Shown: positions 1-5,670 of the stretch, piece after piece
Numbering within the stretch: the first letter of the stretch is position 1
Layout of the letters: each line of letters opens with the position of its first letter
Assembly (NCBI GenBank): GCA_003485185.1
Contig: DNAS01000011.1
Coordinates: 16,291 to 27,034, forward strand
DNA length: 10,744 bases
Origin: Phycisphaerales bacterium
Lineage (GTDB): Bacteria > Planctomycetota > Phycisphaerae > SM23-33
Direction: 5' to 3'
The notes under the pieces: generated by a model
What the model was told of the DNA's origin: nothing
Databases searched by the model: none
Seen by the model: the letters and a program-made list of their open reading frames with translations, nothing else
Position numbers and translations under genes: made by a program

Positions 1-741
1 GTGGGCAACAGCGCGCTGCACATCGCCTGCGTGCGGGGCAACGACGTGACGGATGCCGCGACCTTCCGCCTGGGGCGCCTGGAGGGCCTGGGCGACCGCC
101 TGGCCGAACTGTGGGCGCAAATGCCCGCGCCGAAGCGGATTGTCGCGTGCAGCGTGAACGCCGCGGGGCTCAAGGCGCTGGAGGCGGCCGTCTCTGCCGC
201 GATGCAGGCCGACGTGCTCGTCGTCGGGCGCGACATTCCCCTGCCCATCGACACCCGCCTGGACGAGCCGCAGAAGATCGGCGTCGATCGCCTGTGCGCC
301 GCGGTGGCGGCTTTCGACCGGCTGGGGCAGGCGTGCGTGGTGGCCGACTTCGGCTCGGCCATCACCATCGACTGCGTCAACGACGCCGGGCAGTTCCTCG
401 GCGGGGCAATCCTGCCCGGGCTGTCCATGGGCGCCGACGCGCTGCACGCGGGCACCGCGCAACTGCCTCGCGTGAAGCTCGCCCGCCCCGACTGGGTCAT
501 CGGGCGCAACACCACCGAGGCCATCGTCGGCGGGCTCGTCTTCGCCGCGCGCGGCGCGCTGCGCCACCTGGCGGAGGCCTATGCCAACGAGATGGGGCAC
601 TGGCCGGTCGTCATCGCCACTGGCGGCGACGCGGAACTGGTCTGCCCCGACGTCCGCGAGTCGGAGTTGGTGCAGGCCATCGTGCCGGACCTCGTGCTGC
701 GCGGCGTGGCCGCCGCCTACTACCGCACGCTGCTGAAGTAA
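1..741 (+). CDS. coaX: Type III pantothenate kinase, 5'-partial
   Basis: This gene makes the cytoplasmic enzyme that phosphorylates pantothenate, the first step of coenzyme A synthesis. The visible 246 residues carry CoaX signatures of the ASKHA (acetate and sugar kinase/Hsc70/actin) fold: GVDRL at 94-98, DFGSAITID at 116-124 (usually DxGTATTxD), GGAILPGL at 134-141, GRNTTEAI at 168-175 and a TGGD turn near 208. The first codon, GTG, is unlikely to be the start. CoaX proteins begin with a few hydrophobic residues followed by D-x-G-N-T/S, so this GTG most likely encodes the variable x residue and the true start lies a few codons outside the window. In that alignment, the Lys that usually ends DxGNTxxK would be His here (fragment residue 6). 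The stop TAA is followed at once by a heptad repeat. prmC lies 77 bases downstream in the same direction. Identity is secure; only the N-terminus is missing. Confidence 0.93.
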   Translation: MGNSALHIACVRGNDVTDAATFRLGRLEGLGDRLAELWAQMPAPKRIVACSVNAAGLKALEAAVSAAMQADVLVVGRDIPLPIDTRLDEPQKIGVDRLCAAVAAFDRLGQACVVADFGSAITIDCVNDAGQFLGGAILPGLSMGADALHAGTAQLPRVKLARPDWVIGRNTTEAIVGGLVFAARGALRHLAEAYANEMGHWPVVIATGGDAELVCPDVRESELVQAIVPDLVLRGVAAAYYRTLLK

Positions 742-742
742 A

Positions 743-773
743 GGACCCAGGAACCAGGAACTGAGGAACCCGG
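743..773. repeat. Heptad tandem repeat, GGAACCA class
   Basis: Degenerate 7-base units begin one base after the coaX stop: GGACCCA (743-749), GGAACCA (750-756), GGAACTG (757-763), then GGAACC after a one-base insertion. The last unit, ACCCGG (768-773), can pair with CCGGGT (785-790) across an 11-base loop. No T-run follows, so this is not a standard terminator. The G-rich unit runs in the sense direction of coaX, as the related array next to the 3329-4558 gene does for that gene. Confidence 0.7.
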
Positions 774-818
774 TTTTCCCGTTGCCGGGTGCGGCGGACT
801 GTGGTACTCAGGGCGGCC

Positions 819-1709
819 ATGAGCGGCGACAGCGGCGAGCCATGGACGGTGCTGAAGTTACTGAACTGGACGAAGGACTACTTCGCCCGCCGGGAGGTGG
901 ACTCGCCGCGGCTGTCGGCCGAGGTGCTGCTCGCCCACACGCTGGGGTGCCGGCGGATCGAGCTCTACACCCGCTTCGACCACGTGCCGCCCGACGCCCA
1001 GCGCGACGCCTTCCGCGAGCTGGTCCGCCGCGCCGCCGAGCACGAGCCGGTGGCCTACCTGACAGGCGAGAAGGAATTCTACTCGCTGGCCTTCCGCGTG
1101 ACGCCCGACGTGCTGGTTCCGCGCGGCGAGACGGAACTTCTGGTGTCCGAGGCCGTGGCGCATCTTCGCGCCGTCTGCGCGGGCGGGCGGAGCGCGACCT
1201 TCTGGGACGCCTGCACGGGCAGCGGGTGCGTGGCGGTGGCGGTGGCCGTCAACGTCCGCGAGGCCCGCGCGCTGGCGACGGACCTTTCCCCGGCGGCGCT
1301 GGACGTCGCGCGAGACAACGCCCGGCGCAACGGCGTGGCCGACCGCGTACGCGTCGAACAGGCCGACCTGCTGGACCTGCCCGATTCGTGCGCGGACCTC
1401 TCGCCGTTCGACGCGATCACCGCCAACCCGCCCTACGTGGCCGAGGGCGACGCCGTCGCGCCGTCGGTGCGCCACGAACCGCGCCAGGCACTCTACGCGG
1501 GCGCGGACGGGCTGGACTGCCTGCGGAGGCTCATCGCGCAGGCGCCCGCACGGCTGGGCGCCGGCGGAATGCTGGCGGTGGAGTTCGGCGCGGGACAGAC
1601 CGACGCCGTTCGCGAGTTGATCGTCGCGGCCGGCACGCTGGGCGAACCGCGAATCCTCCGCGACCACCAGGGAATCGAACGCGCCGCCGTGACGAGCAAA
1701 AAAGCGTGA
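819..1709 (+). CDS. prmC: Release factor glutamine N5-methyltransferase
   Basis: PrmC (HemK) methylates the glutamine of the GGQ motif in release factors RF1 and RF2, using S-adenosylmethionine in the cytoplasm. From the ATG at 819 the protein has 296 residues, normal for the family. The N-terminal helical domain (about 1-75, including SPRLSAEVLLAH) binds the release factor. The linker PVAYLTGEKEFY starts at residue 77. The methyltransferase domain has the SAM loop DACTGSGC at 130-137 and the catalytic NPPY at 203-206. The usual PRPETE motif reads PRGETE here (P to G, about residues 101-106). A GTG at 789 would add ten residues, but 819 fits the family better; the ribosome site before it is weak (AGGGCGG at 810-816 is very close). 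In many bacteria prmC follows prfA, but here it follows coaX. It converges on the DUF1015 gene 67 bases away. Confidence 0.93.
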   Translation: MSGDSGEPWTVLKLLNWTKDYFARREVDSPRLSAEVLLAHTLGCRRIELYTRFDHVPPDAQRDAFRELVRRAAEHEPVAYLTGEKEFYSLAFRVTPDVLVPRGETELLVSEAVAHLRAVCAGGRSATFWDACTGSGCVAVAVAVNVREARALATDLSPAALDVARDNARRNGVADRVRVEQADLLDLPDSCADLSPFDAITANPPYVAEGDAVAPSVRHEPRQALYAGADGLDCLRRLIAQAPARLGAGGMLAVEFGAGQTDAVRELIVAAGTLGEPRILRDHQGIERAAVTSKKA

Positions 1710-1716
1710 GACCCAC

Positions 1717-1745
1717 TGTCAATTGACAATTGCCGATTGACAATT
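1717..1745. repeat. Heptad tandem repeat, GACAATT class, with palindrome
   Basis: Four 7-base units in phase follow the prmC stop: GTCAATT (1718-1724), GACAATT (1725-1731), GCCGATT (1732-1738) and GACAATT (1739-1745). The first two create a perfect 12-base palindrome, TGTCAATTGACA (1717-1728). The array is AT-rich compared with the genes on either side. It sits between two convergent genes and could affect transcript ends, but there is no T-run of the intrinsic-terminator kind. Confidence 0.65.
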
Positions 1746-1749
1746 TCCC

Positions 1750-1775
1750 GCACTCGCCACTCTCCACGCCCCACT
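1750..1775. repeat. Heptad repeat, CCACTCT class
   Basis: A second short array of unrelated sequence follows the GACAATT units, out of phase with them. The five bases GCACT, CCACT, CCACG and CCACT start at 1750, 1757, 1764 and 1771, exactly 7 bases apart. It ends at the stop codon of the minus-strand DUF1015 gene. On that gene's sense strand it is G-rich (AGTGG units). Confidence 0.5.
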
Positions 1776-1776
1776 A

Positions 1777-3069
1777 CTACAGGTCCAGCGGTTTGAGCAC
1801 CATTCCGGTGGCGAGTTTGGGGTAGAAGTAGGTGCTCTTGTGGGGCATGGCGGCGCCGGTGTCGGCGATGGTTTCGACGGCTTCCAGGGGCGTGGACTGG
1901 AGGCAGACGCCGAGCTGTACCCGTCCGGAGCGGCAGGCGGCCAGCACGTTGCCCGCGTCCGGCGTGTATTCGATGAACAGTTCCGGCGTGCGCCAGCGTT
2001 CGATATCGCGGTCGATGACGAGCTTGTGGAGGATGGCGACGTCGAGCGCCCGCCAGGCGTCGTTCTGGTCGGGCGCGGCGGCGGTCATCGCGGCGGGGTC
2101 TTTCAGCCGGGCGATCCACACCTCGGCCGGGTCGGCGCCGAGCATCGCCATCGCGCCCGGGCCGTACTTCCGCAGCCATCCCGACGTGTCGCGCCAATCC
2201 AGTTCCTCCACGCTGCACCGCCGCCAGGAGAATTCCTTCGCCGCGTCGGCGAGGCGATGGACGGCGAACGTCTTTTTCAGCCCGTGGACGATGCGGTGCG
2301 TCGGCAGGATCAGCAGGCCCGGGTCGGTGTGCTCGACGAGGGCGAACAGGACGAAGTTGGCCTCGTGGTTCGCGTCGATGCGCCCGCTCTCTCGCAGGCG
2401 TCGGGCGAAGTTCATGGCCGTGGTGTATCGGTGGTGCCCGTCGGCGATGTAGACCGGCGTCTCGCGCAGGGCCGACGCGACGGCCGAGATCACGGCCGGG
2501 TCCGAGATGGCCCAGAGCTTTTCCTCGACGTCCTTGAGCCATCCGTGCAGCGTGGGAACGCCCCGCGCCGCCGACCAGAGGGCGTCGGTGGCGTGCCCGG
2601 CCGGGTCGCGGTAGAACCCGAACACGGGCGACAACTGCATGCCCGTGTGCTCGGAGAGCTTCAGGCGGTCGGCCTTAGGCCCGTCGAAGGTGTGCTCGTG
2701 GGGGATGACGTCCTTGCCGAGTTCGGTGGCGCGCACGCCGCAGAGCATGGCCCGCCGCTGGTACGTCCTGCCCGCCCAGTGGAACGTCTGCTGGTAGGCG
2801 TAGAGGCAGGGCTTGTCGTCGCGGACCATGACGCCCTCGGCCTTCCAGCGGTTGAGGGTGTCGGCGGCCTGCCGGTAGGCGGACTCGGGCCCGACTTCCT
2901 TGGGCGGGACGTGCGGAAGGTCCACGGCCACGATGTTTTGCGAATTCCCCGCCAGCAGCGCCGCCTTGTCGTCGCCCGTCAGCACGTCATAGGGCGGGGC
3001 GATCAGGGCGCTGACGTCTCCCTCGGCGGATCCGCGATATCTCCAGCCACAGAACGGTCTGATTTCCAT
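1777..3069 (-). CDS. DUF1015 family protein (SerK/ParB-like fold)
   Basis: This 430-residue protein matches the DUF1015 family along its whole length. Family hallmarks seen are APPYDV (24-29), HEHTF (124-128), SPVFGFYRD (147-155), ADGHHRYTTA (209-218), LPTHR (255-259) and the C-terminal MPHKSTYFYPKLATGMV (408-424). The family's biochemical role is not settled. The DGHHR motif is reminiscent of the ParB/sulfiredoxin-fold kinases SerK and SbnI, which phosphorylate free serine, so small-molecule phosphotransfer is possible, but that is inference. There is no signal peptide or membrane segment, so it is probably cytoplasmic. The start is well supported: GGGAGG (complement of 3076-3081) lies 6 bases before the ATG. 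It has its own candidate promoter and is separated from the upstream gene by about 260 bases of repeats, so it is probably transcribed alone. Confidence 0.9.
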   Translation of the reverse strand: MEIRPFCGWRYRGSAEGDVSALIAPPYDVLTGDDKAALLAGNSQNIVAVDLPHVPPKEVGPESAYRQAADTLNRWKAEGVMVRDDKPCLYAYQQTFHWAGRTYQRRAMLCGVRATELGKDVIPHEHTFDGPKADRLKLSEHTGMQLSPVFGFYRDPAGHATDALWSAARGVPTLHGWLKDVEEKLWAISDPAVISAVASALRETPVYIADGHHRYTTAMNFARRLRESGRIDANHEANFVLFALVEHTDPGLLILPTHRIVHGLKKTFAVHRLADAAKEFSWRRCSVEELDWRDTSGWLRKYGPGAMAMLGADPAEVWIARLKDPAAMTAAAPDQNDAWRALDVAILHKLVIDRDIERWRTPELFIEYTPDAGNVLAACRSGRVQLGVCLQSTPLEAVETIADTGAAMPHKSTYFYPKLATGMVLKPLDL

Positions 3070-3075
3070 AAAACG

Positions 3076-3081
3076 CCTCCC
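3076..3081 (-). promoter_or_regulatory. Ribosome binding site of the DUF1015 gene
   Basis: The minus strand reads GGGAGG, 6 bases before the ATG at 3069. It fixes the start codon. Confidence 0.7.
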
Positions 3082-3096
3082 GACGGAAAGCGCAAT

Positions 3097-3124
3097 ACGA
3101 TAGCGACTTGGCGGGGAGGTTCAA
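3097..3124 (-). promoter_or_regulatory. Candidate sigma-70-type promoter of the DUF1015 gene
   Basis: The minus strand has TTGAAC (complement of 3119-3124) as a possible -35 box and TATCGT (complement of 3097-3102) as a possible -10 box, 16 bases apart, each matching 4 of 6 consensus bases. The -35 box touches the outer end of the heptad repeat array. The spacing and position before a clear ribosome site are favourable, but the match is modest and promoter consensus in this lineage is uncertain. Confidence 0.3.
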
Positions 3125-3129
3125 GGGAA

Positions 3130-3194
3130 TTGCGGAATGCGGATTTCGGATTGCGGATTGCCTTACGAATTGCGCCAGTCCGCAATCCGCAATC
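3130..3194. repeat. TTGCGGA heptad array with inverted copy (13-bp stem)
   Basis: Four units in phase run TTGCGGA (3130), ATGCGGA (3137), TTTCGGA (3144) and TTGCGGA (3151). After a 20-base loop the complementary units TCCGCAA appear twice (3179-3192). GATTGCGGATTGC (3149-3161) and GCAATCCGCAATC (3182-3194) form a perfect 13-bp inverted repeat. No T-run follows on either strand, so it is not a canonical terminator. It lies in the upstream region of the DUF1015 gene and downstream of the 3329-4558 gene. Confidence 0.75.
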
Positions 3195-3201
3195 AAGGGA
3201 T

Positions 3202-3215
3202 AGAACTGAGAACTG
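3202..3215. repeat. AGAACTG heptad, two perfect copies
   Basis: AGAACTG is repeated exactly at 3202-3208 and 3209-3215. This is one more unit family inside the repeat-filled gap, between the TTGCGGA and CCAATTGA arrays. Confidence 0.55.
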
Positions 3216-3220
3216 AGCAA

Positions 3221-3260
3221 TCAATCGACCAATTGACCGATCGACCAGTTGACCAATCGC
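3221..3260. repeat. Octad tandem repeat, CCAATTGA class
   Basis: Five 8-base units lie in phase: TCAATCGA (3221), CCAATTGA (3229), CCGATCGA (3237), CCAGTTGA (3245) and CCAATCGC (3253). The period is 8 here, whereas the neighbouring arrays have 7. Several units are themselves near-palindromic (CAATTG, CGATCG). Confidence 0.7.
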
Positions 3261-3272
3261 CCCCTTGACCGG

Positions 3273-3322
3273 GTTCCCAGTTCCGTGTTTCCGGTTCCCC
3301 CCGGTCCCTTGTCCCTGGTCCC
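3273..3322. repeat. Heptad tandem repeat, GTTCC/GGTCCC class
   Basis: GTTCC-type units start at 3273, 3280, 3287 (GTTTC) and 3294, exactly 7 bases apart. After a 3-base phase shift, GTCCC-type units follow at 3304, 3311 and 3318, again 7 apart. On the minus strand, which is the sense direction of the adjacent 3329-4558 gene, this reads GGGACCA, GGGACAA, GGGACCG and so on, starting 6 bases after its stop codon. The same class follows the coaX stop and appears at 10703-10744. Confidence 0.7.
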
Positions 3323-3328
3323 TTTTTG

Positions 3329-4558
3329 TTATTTTTTCATCACTTCCTGGATCGCCAGCACGCTGTAGCAGGTGGCGAGGGCGGGCAGTTTCTCGAACCA
3401 GCGCTTGGCGGGGTTTTCCCAGTGTCCGTCGGGCGCGACGCGCTGGCCGAGGGCGTCGATCAATTCGTGCCGCCAGTTGTGCCTGACGCCCTTGCCGTCG
3501 GCGATTTCGTCTTCGCCCCAGGCCTGGAGAGCCTTGGCGAACACGTGGTAGTAGTAGTACAGCCCTTCTTCCGAATGAATTTGCGGCATGTTGGGGTTGC
3601 TGTCCAGGCGCCAGTGCTCGCGGATCCACCGCAGCGCCGCCTGCACGCGCGGGTCCTTGCGATCCACGCCGGCGTACAGCAGGCTCTTGAATCCGGTGTA
3701 GGTCATGCTGCCGTAGCTGCGGAGCCCGAAGCGGTCGTCGCCGGCCTTCGACTCGCCGGTGTTGGGGTCGCCCTTGACGGCAGGGGCGTAGATGAACCCG
3801 CCGTCGTTGGCCCCCTGCTGCGCCCAGGGACGCGGGTTGGTTTCCTTGAGGTTCTGCGTCCGCGTGACGAAGACGACCATGTTCTTCCAGTACGGGTCGT
3901 CGGCCGACAGCCCGAACTCGTGCAGTGCCTCGGCGCTGTATCCGGCGTTGCTCAGGTCGGGCCGGCCGTGCGCCCCATAACTCACCCCGCCGAAGAACGG
4001 GTGGTCCTCGGTGATCTTCTGCCCGTCGGCCGACTCCGAGCCGGCGATGATCTGCTGGCCCTTGAGGAACGCGACGGCCGCTTCCAGCGCGTCGTTGTAG
4101 CGGGTGTCGCCGGAGGCCTTCAGGGCCATGACGGCGACGGCCGTCGTGTAGTTCGCCAGCCCTTCCTGCGGCGCGTAGAAGCCGCCGTCTTTCTGGCGGG
4201 ACTTCATCAGCACCTCAAAGCCCTTCCGCACGACGGGATGCTTGGCGTCAAAGTCGGGGTGCTGGAGCAGGGCCTTGAGCACCATGGCCGTCATGGCGGG
4301 CTTGTTGGCGCCGTTGAGGCTCCAGCCGCCGTCGGATTCGCGGTTGGCCAGCAGCCAGGCGATTCCTCCGTTCATCAGCTTCTGCGCCGCGGCGAGATGC
4401 GCAGCGTCCATCGCCCCGGTGGCGGCGGGCGGCAGGGAGAGTTTTGCAACCGGCCCAGCCGGCGCGGCCGGGGCGGTCGAAGGCTCCTCGGCTGTGAGTT
4501 GCCCGACGTTCCCGACCAGTCCGACCAGCACGAAGATTGCGAGCGTTCCGGATTTCAT
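3329..4558 (-). CDS. Secreted prenyltransferase/squalene-oxidase-repeat protein
   Basis: The 409-residue protein starts with a signal peptide (MKSGTLAIFVLVGLVG, likely cleaved near LTA-EE around residue 24), then a short Ala/Pro linker. The rest is an alpha-toroid-like series of helical repeats with DGGW/DGGF turns: SDGGW (75-79), KDGGFY (123-128), NDGGFIY (251-257) and PDGHWENP (376-383). Such repeats occur in squalene cyclases, protein prenyltransferases and many secreted planctomycete proteins. I see no DxDD acid motif of squalene-hopene cyclases, and the export signal argues against a terpene cyclase role, so the ligand is unknown. The ATG at 4558 is preferred over the one at 4594 because AAAGGA (complement of 4566-4571) lies 7 bases before it and the signal peptide then begins at residue 1. 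The 124-base inverted-repeat element lies just upstream and may separate the gene from gmhB transcription. Confidence 0.85.
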   Translation of the reverse strand: MKSGTLAIFVLVGLVGNVGQLTAEEPSTAPAAPAGPVAKLSLPPAATGAMDAAHLAAAQKLMNGGIAWLLANRESDGGWSLNGANKPAMTAMVLKALLQHPDFDAKHPVVRKGFEVLMKSRQKDGGFYAPQEGLANYTTAVAVMALKASGDTRYNDALEAAVAFLKGQQIIAGSESADGQKITEDHPFFGGVSYGAHGRPDLSNAGYSAEALHEFGLSADDPYWKNMVVFVTRTQNLKETNPRPWAQQGANDGGFIYAPAVKGDPNTGESKAGDDRFGLRSYGSMTYTGFKSLLYAGVDRKDPRVQAALRWIREHWRLDSNPNMPQIHSEEGLYYYYHVFAKALQAWGEDEIADGKGVRHNWRHELIDALGQRVAPDGHWENPAKRWFEKLPALATCYSVLAIQEVMKK

Positions 4559-4565
4559 GGCAGAG

Positions 4566-4571
4566 TCCTTT
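4566..4571 (-). promoter_or_regulatory. Ribosome binding site deciding start 4558
   Basis: The minus strand reads AAAGGA, 7 bases before the ATG at 4558. The alternative upstream ATG at 4594 has no such site and would place a charged stretch before the signal peptide. Confidence 0.6.
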
Positions 4572-4601
4572 CGAAACAAAACCCCATTGCTCATTAACTA
4601 T

Positions 4602-4725
4602 TCTGTTGAAAACATCCGTTCGCGGGACGGGTGGCACGCTTTGCTCGCAAAGCGTGTTGCCGAATTTCCCTGAACACGGCTTGCAAGCAAGCCGTGCCAC
4701 CCAGTTTTCAGATGTTTTCAACAGA
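4602..4725. mobile_element. MITE-like element with 15-bp terminal inverted repeats
   Basis: The ends are a perfect 15-bp inverted repeat: TCTGTTGAAAACATC (4602-4616) and its complement (4711-4725). Inside, GGGTGGCACG (4629-4638) is complementary to CGTGCCACCC (4693-4702). Two further perfect hairpins lie between: CACGCTTTGC/GCAAAGCGTG (4635-4644/4647-4656) and CACGGCTTGC/GCAAGCCGTG (4675-4684/4687-4696), each with a 2-base loop. The whole can fold as a terminal stem, an inner GGGTGG/CCACCC stem and two arms. An outer pair ATTGCTC (4586-4592) / GAGCAAT (4724-4730) extends the symmetry. No open reading frame and no clear target-site duplication are seen. It could be a non-autonomous transposon, a REP-type element or a structured RNA. 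Confidence 0.6.
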
Positions 4726-4745
4726 GCAATTTCATTGTACAACGC

Positions 4746-5000
4746 TTACCGGTTCCGGTGAAGGACGAACAGGGACAGCGCGAAGGTCTGGAGGAACACG
4801 GCGATCAGGGCCCAGACGACGGTCTGCTGGGCGGGCGCTTCGCTGAGGAGCCGCCAGAAGACGTTCAGCAGCGCCAGCAGCGCCAGGATCTGCGCGATCC
4901 CCCCGGCGAGCTTGAGGAAGCTGAACTCTTCGTGCTGGCCGGCACGGGCGAGGTGGCGGACGTAGCGGAGGATTTCGCGCCGGACTTCGCTGTCGTGCAT
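4746..5000 (-). CDS. Possible nested small membrane protein in gmhB
   Basis: Codon 215 of gmhB is an ATG (4998-5000) preceded by a perfect AGGAGG (complement of 5006-5011) with a 5-base spacer, the strongest ribosome site in the window. Translation from it in the same frame would give an 84-residue protein starting MHDSEVRREIL with two predicted membrane helices (about 29-52 and 59-81) and a basic end (LHRNR). Either gmhB makes both a full-length and a short product, or the site is a relic of a once separate gene that fused to gmhB. The Gly/Glu-rich codons could also give AGGAGG by chance, as the site encodes part of GREED. Confidence 0.3.
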   Translation of the reverse strand: MHDSEVRREILRYVRHLARAGQHEEFSFLKLAGGIAQILALLALLNVFWRLLSEAPAQQTVVWALIAVFLQTFALSLFVLHRNR

Positions 5001-5642
5001 GAGGTCCTCCTCCCGCCCGTTGGGCCGAGGGCTGGCGGCGGGCGCGGCAGTGGGCGCTGCGGCCGGCGCCGCGTCGGCCTGGCGGATGATGAGGCGCGCG
5101 GCCTCGACGAGGTTCCGCACGGTGAAGTCGGCCTGCACCGACTCGTCGGACTCCTGGCCGACGGTAGGCGACGCGTCGGGGATCCGCACGCGGATCGTCC
5201 GGCACCCGGCGCGGTATCCGGCCTCGACGTCGCGCGGGCTGTCGCCGACCATCCAGCTACGGGACAGGTCGATGTCGAGTTCCTCGGCCGCCTGGAGCAG
5301 CATTCCGGGGCGGGGCTTGCGCAGCTCGGACTCCTTTGCGTATTGCTCGACCGTGCCCTCGGGGTGGAACGGGCAGTAGTGGATCGCGTCGACGTGGGCC
5401 CCTCCGGCGGCGAGCTGGCGGCGGAGTTCGCCGTGGATTTTCTCCAGCGTCTCCTCGGTCAGCAGCCCGCGGGCGATGCCCGACTGGTTCGTCACGACGA
5501 CGATCTTGAACCCCGCGCCGGCCAGCGACTTCAGCGCCAGGTCCACCCCGGGCAGCAGCTTGACCGCCTCGGGGGCGCTGAGGTAGCCGGGGTCCTCGAT
5601 GAGCGTCCGGTCGCGGTCGAGGAATACGGCCTTGTTCGCCAT
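4746..5642 (-). CDS. gmhB: HAD heptose-bisphosphate phosphatase-like, with membrane tail
   Basis: The first 185 or so of 298 residues match GmhB, which removes the 7-phosphate from D-glycero-D-manno-heptose 1,7-bisphosphate during ADP-heptose synthesis. HAD motifs are present: nucleophile D9 and acid D11 in FLDRDRTL (usually DRDGT, so G12 is Arg here), TNQSG (51-55), RKPRPG (108-113) and GDSPRD (133-138). The zinc loop is half missing: C90-x-x-H93 is kept, but the usual C-x-C before RKP reads S105-E-L107. An Ala/Pro linker (about 189-206) joins a C-terminal extension with two predicted membrane helices (about 243-266 and 273-295), absent from E. coli GmhB. This would tether the enzyme to the inner membrane. 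The start has GGGAG 8 bases upstream. It lies 28 bases after hldE, which supplies the preceding and following pathway steps. The HAD family is certain, and heptose specificity is inferred from context. Confidence 0.85.
   Translation of the reverse strand: MANKAVFLDRDRTLIEDPGYLSAPEAVKLLPGVDLALKSLAGAGFKIVVVTNQSGIARGLLTEETLEKIHGELRRQLAAGGAHVDAIHYCPFHPEGTVEQYAKESELRKPRPGMLLQAAEELDIDLSRSWMVGDSPRDVEAGYRAGCRTIRVRIPDASPTVGQESDESVQADFTVRNLVEAARLIIRQADAAPAAAPTAAPAASPRPNGREEDLMHDSEVRREILRYVRHLARAGQHEEFSFLKLAGGIAQILALLALLNVFWRLLSEAPAQQTVVWALIAVFLQTFALSLFVLHRNR
5006..5011 (-). promoter_or_regulatory. Internal Shine-Dalgarno sequence within gmhB
   Basis: A perfect AGGAGG on the minus strand lies 5 bases before an in-frame ATG at 5000. 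It could start translation of the membrane tail alone. Confidence 0.4.
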
Positions 5643-5670
5643 GGTTGGATCTCCCGTGGGCGTCGGCGCG

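Noticed and set aside
1..3. GTG as the true start of coaX
   Set aside because: It falls inside the conserved N-terminal DxGN(S/T) motif, so the frame almost certainly begins upstream of the window.
768..790. Possible intrinsic terminator after coaX
   Set aside because: The stem is only 6 bp with an 11-base loop and no T-run follows it.
1840..3216. 458-residue open frame on the plus strand, antisense to the DUF1015 gene
   Set aside because: The minus-strand DUF1015 frame has full-length family motifs and a strong ribosome site; this one has neither.
3130..3322. Possible CRISPR array
   Set aside because: The units are only 7-8 bases with no unique spacers between them, and no cas genes are nearby.
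3329..4558. Squalene-hopene cyclase
   Set aside because: The protein is shorter than that family (about 630 residues), has a signal peptide and lacks the DxDD motif.
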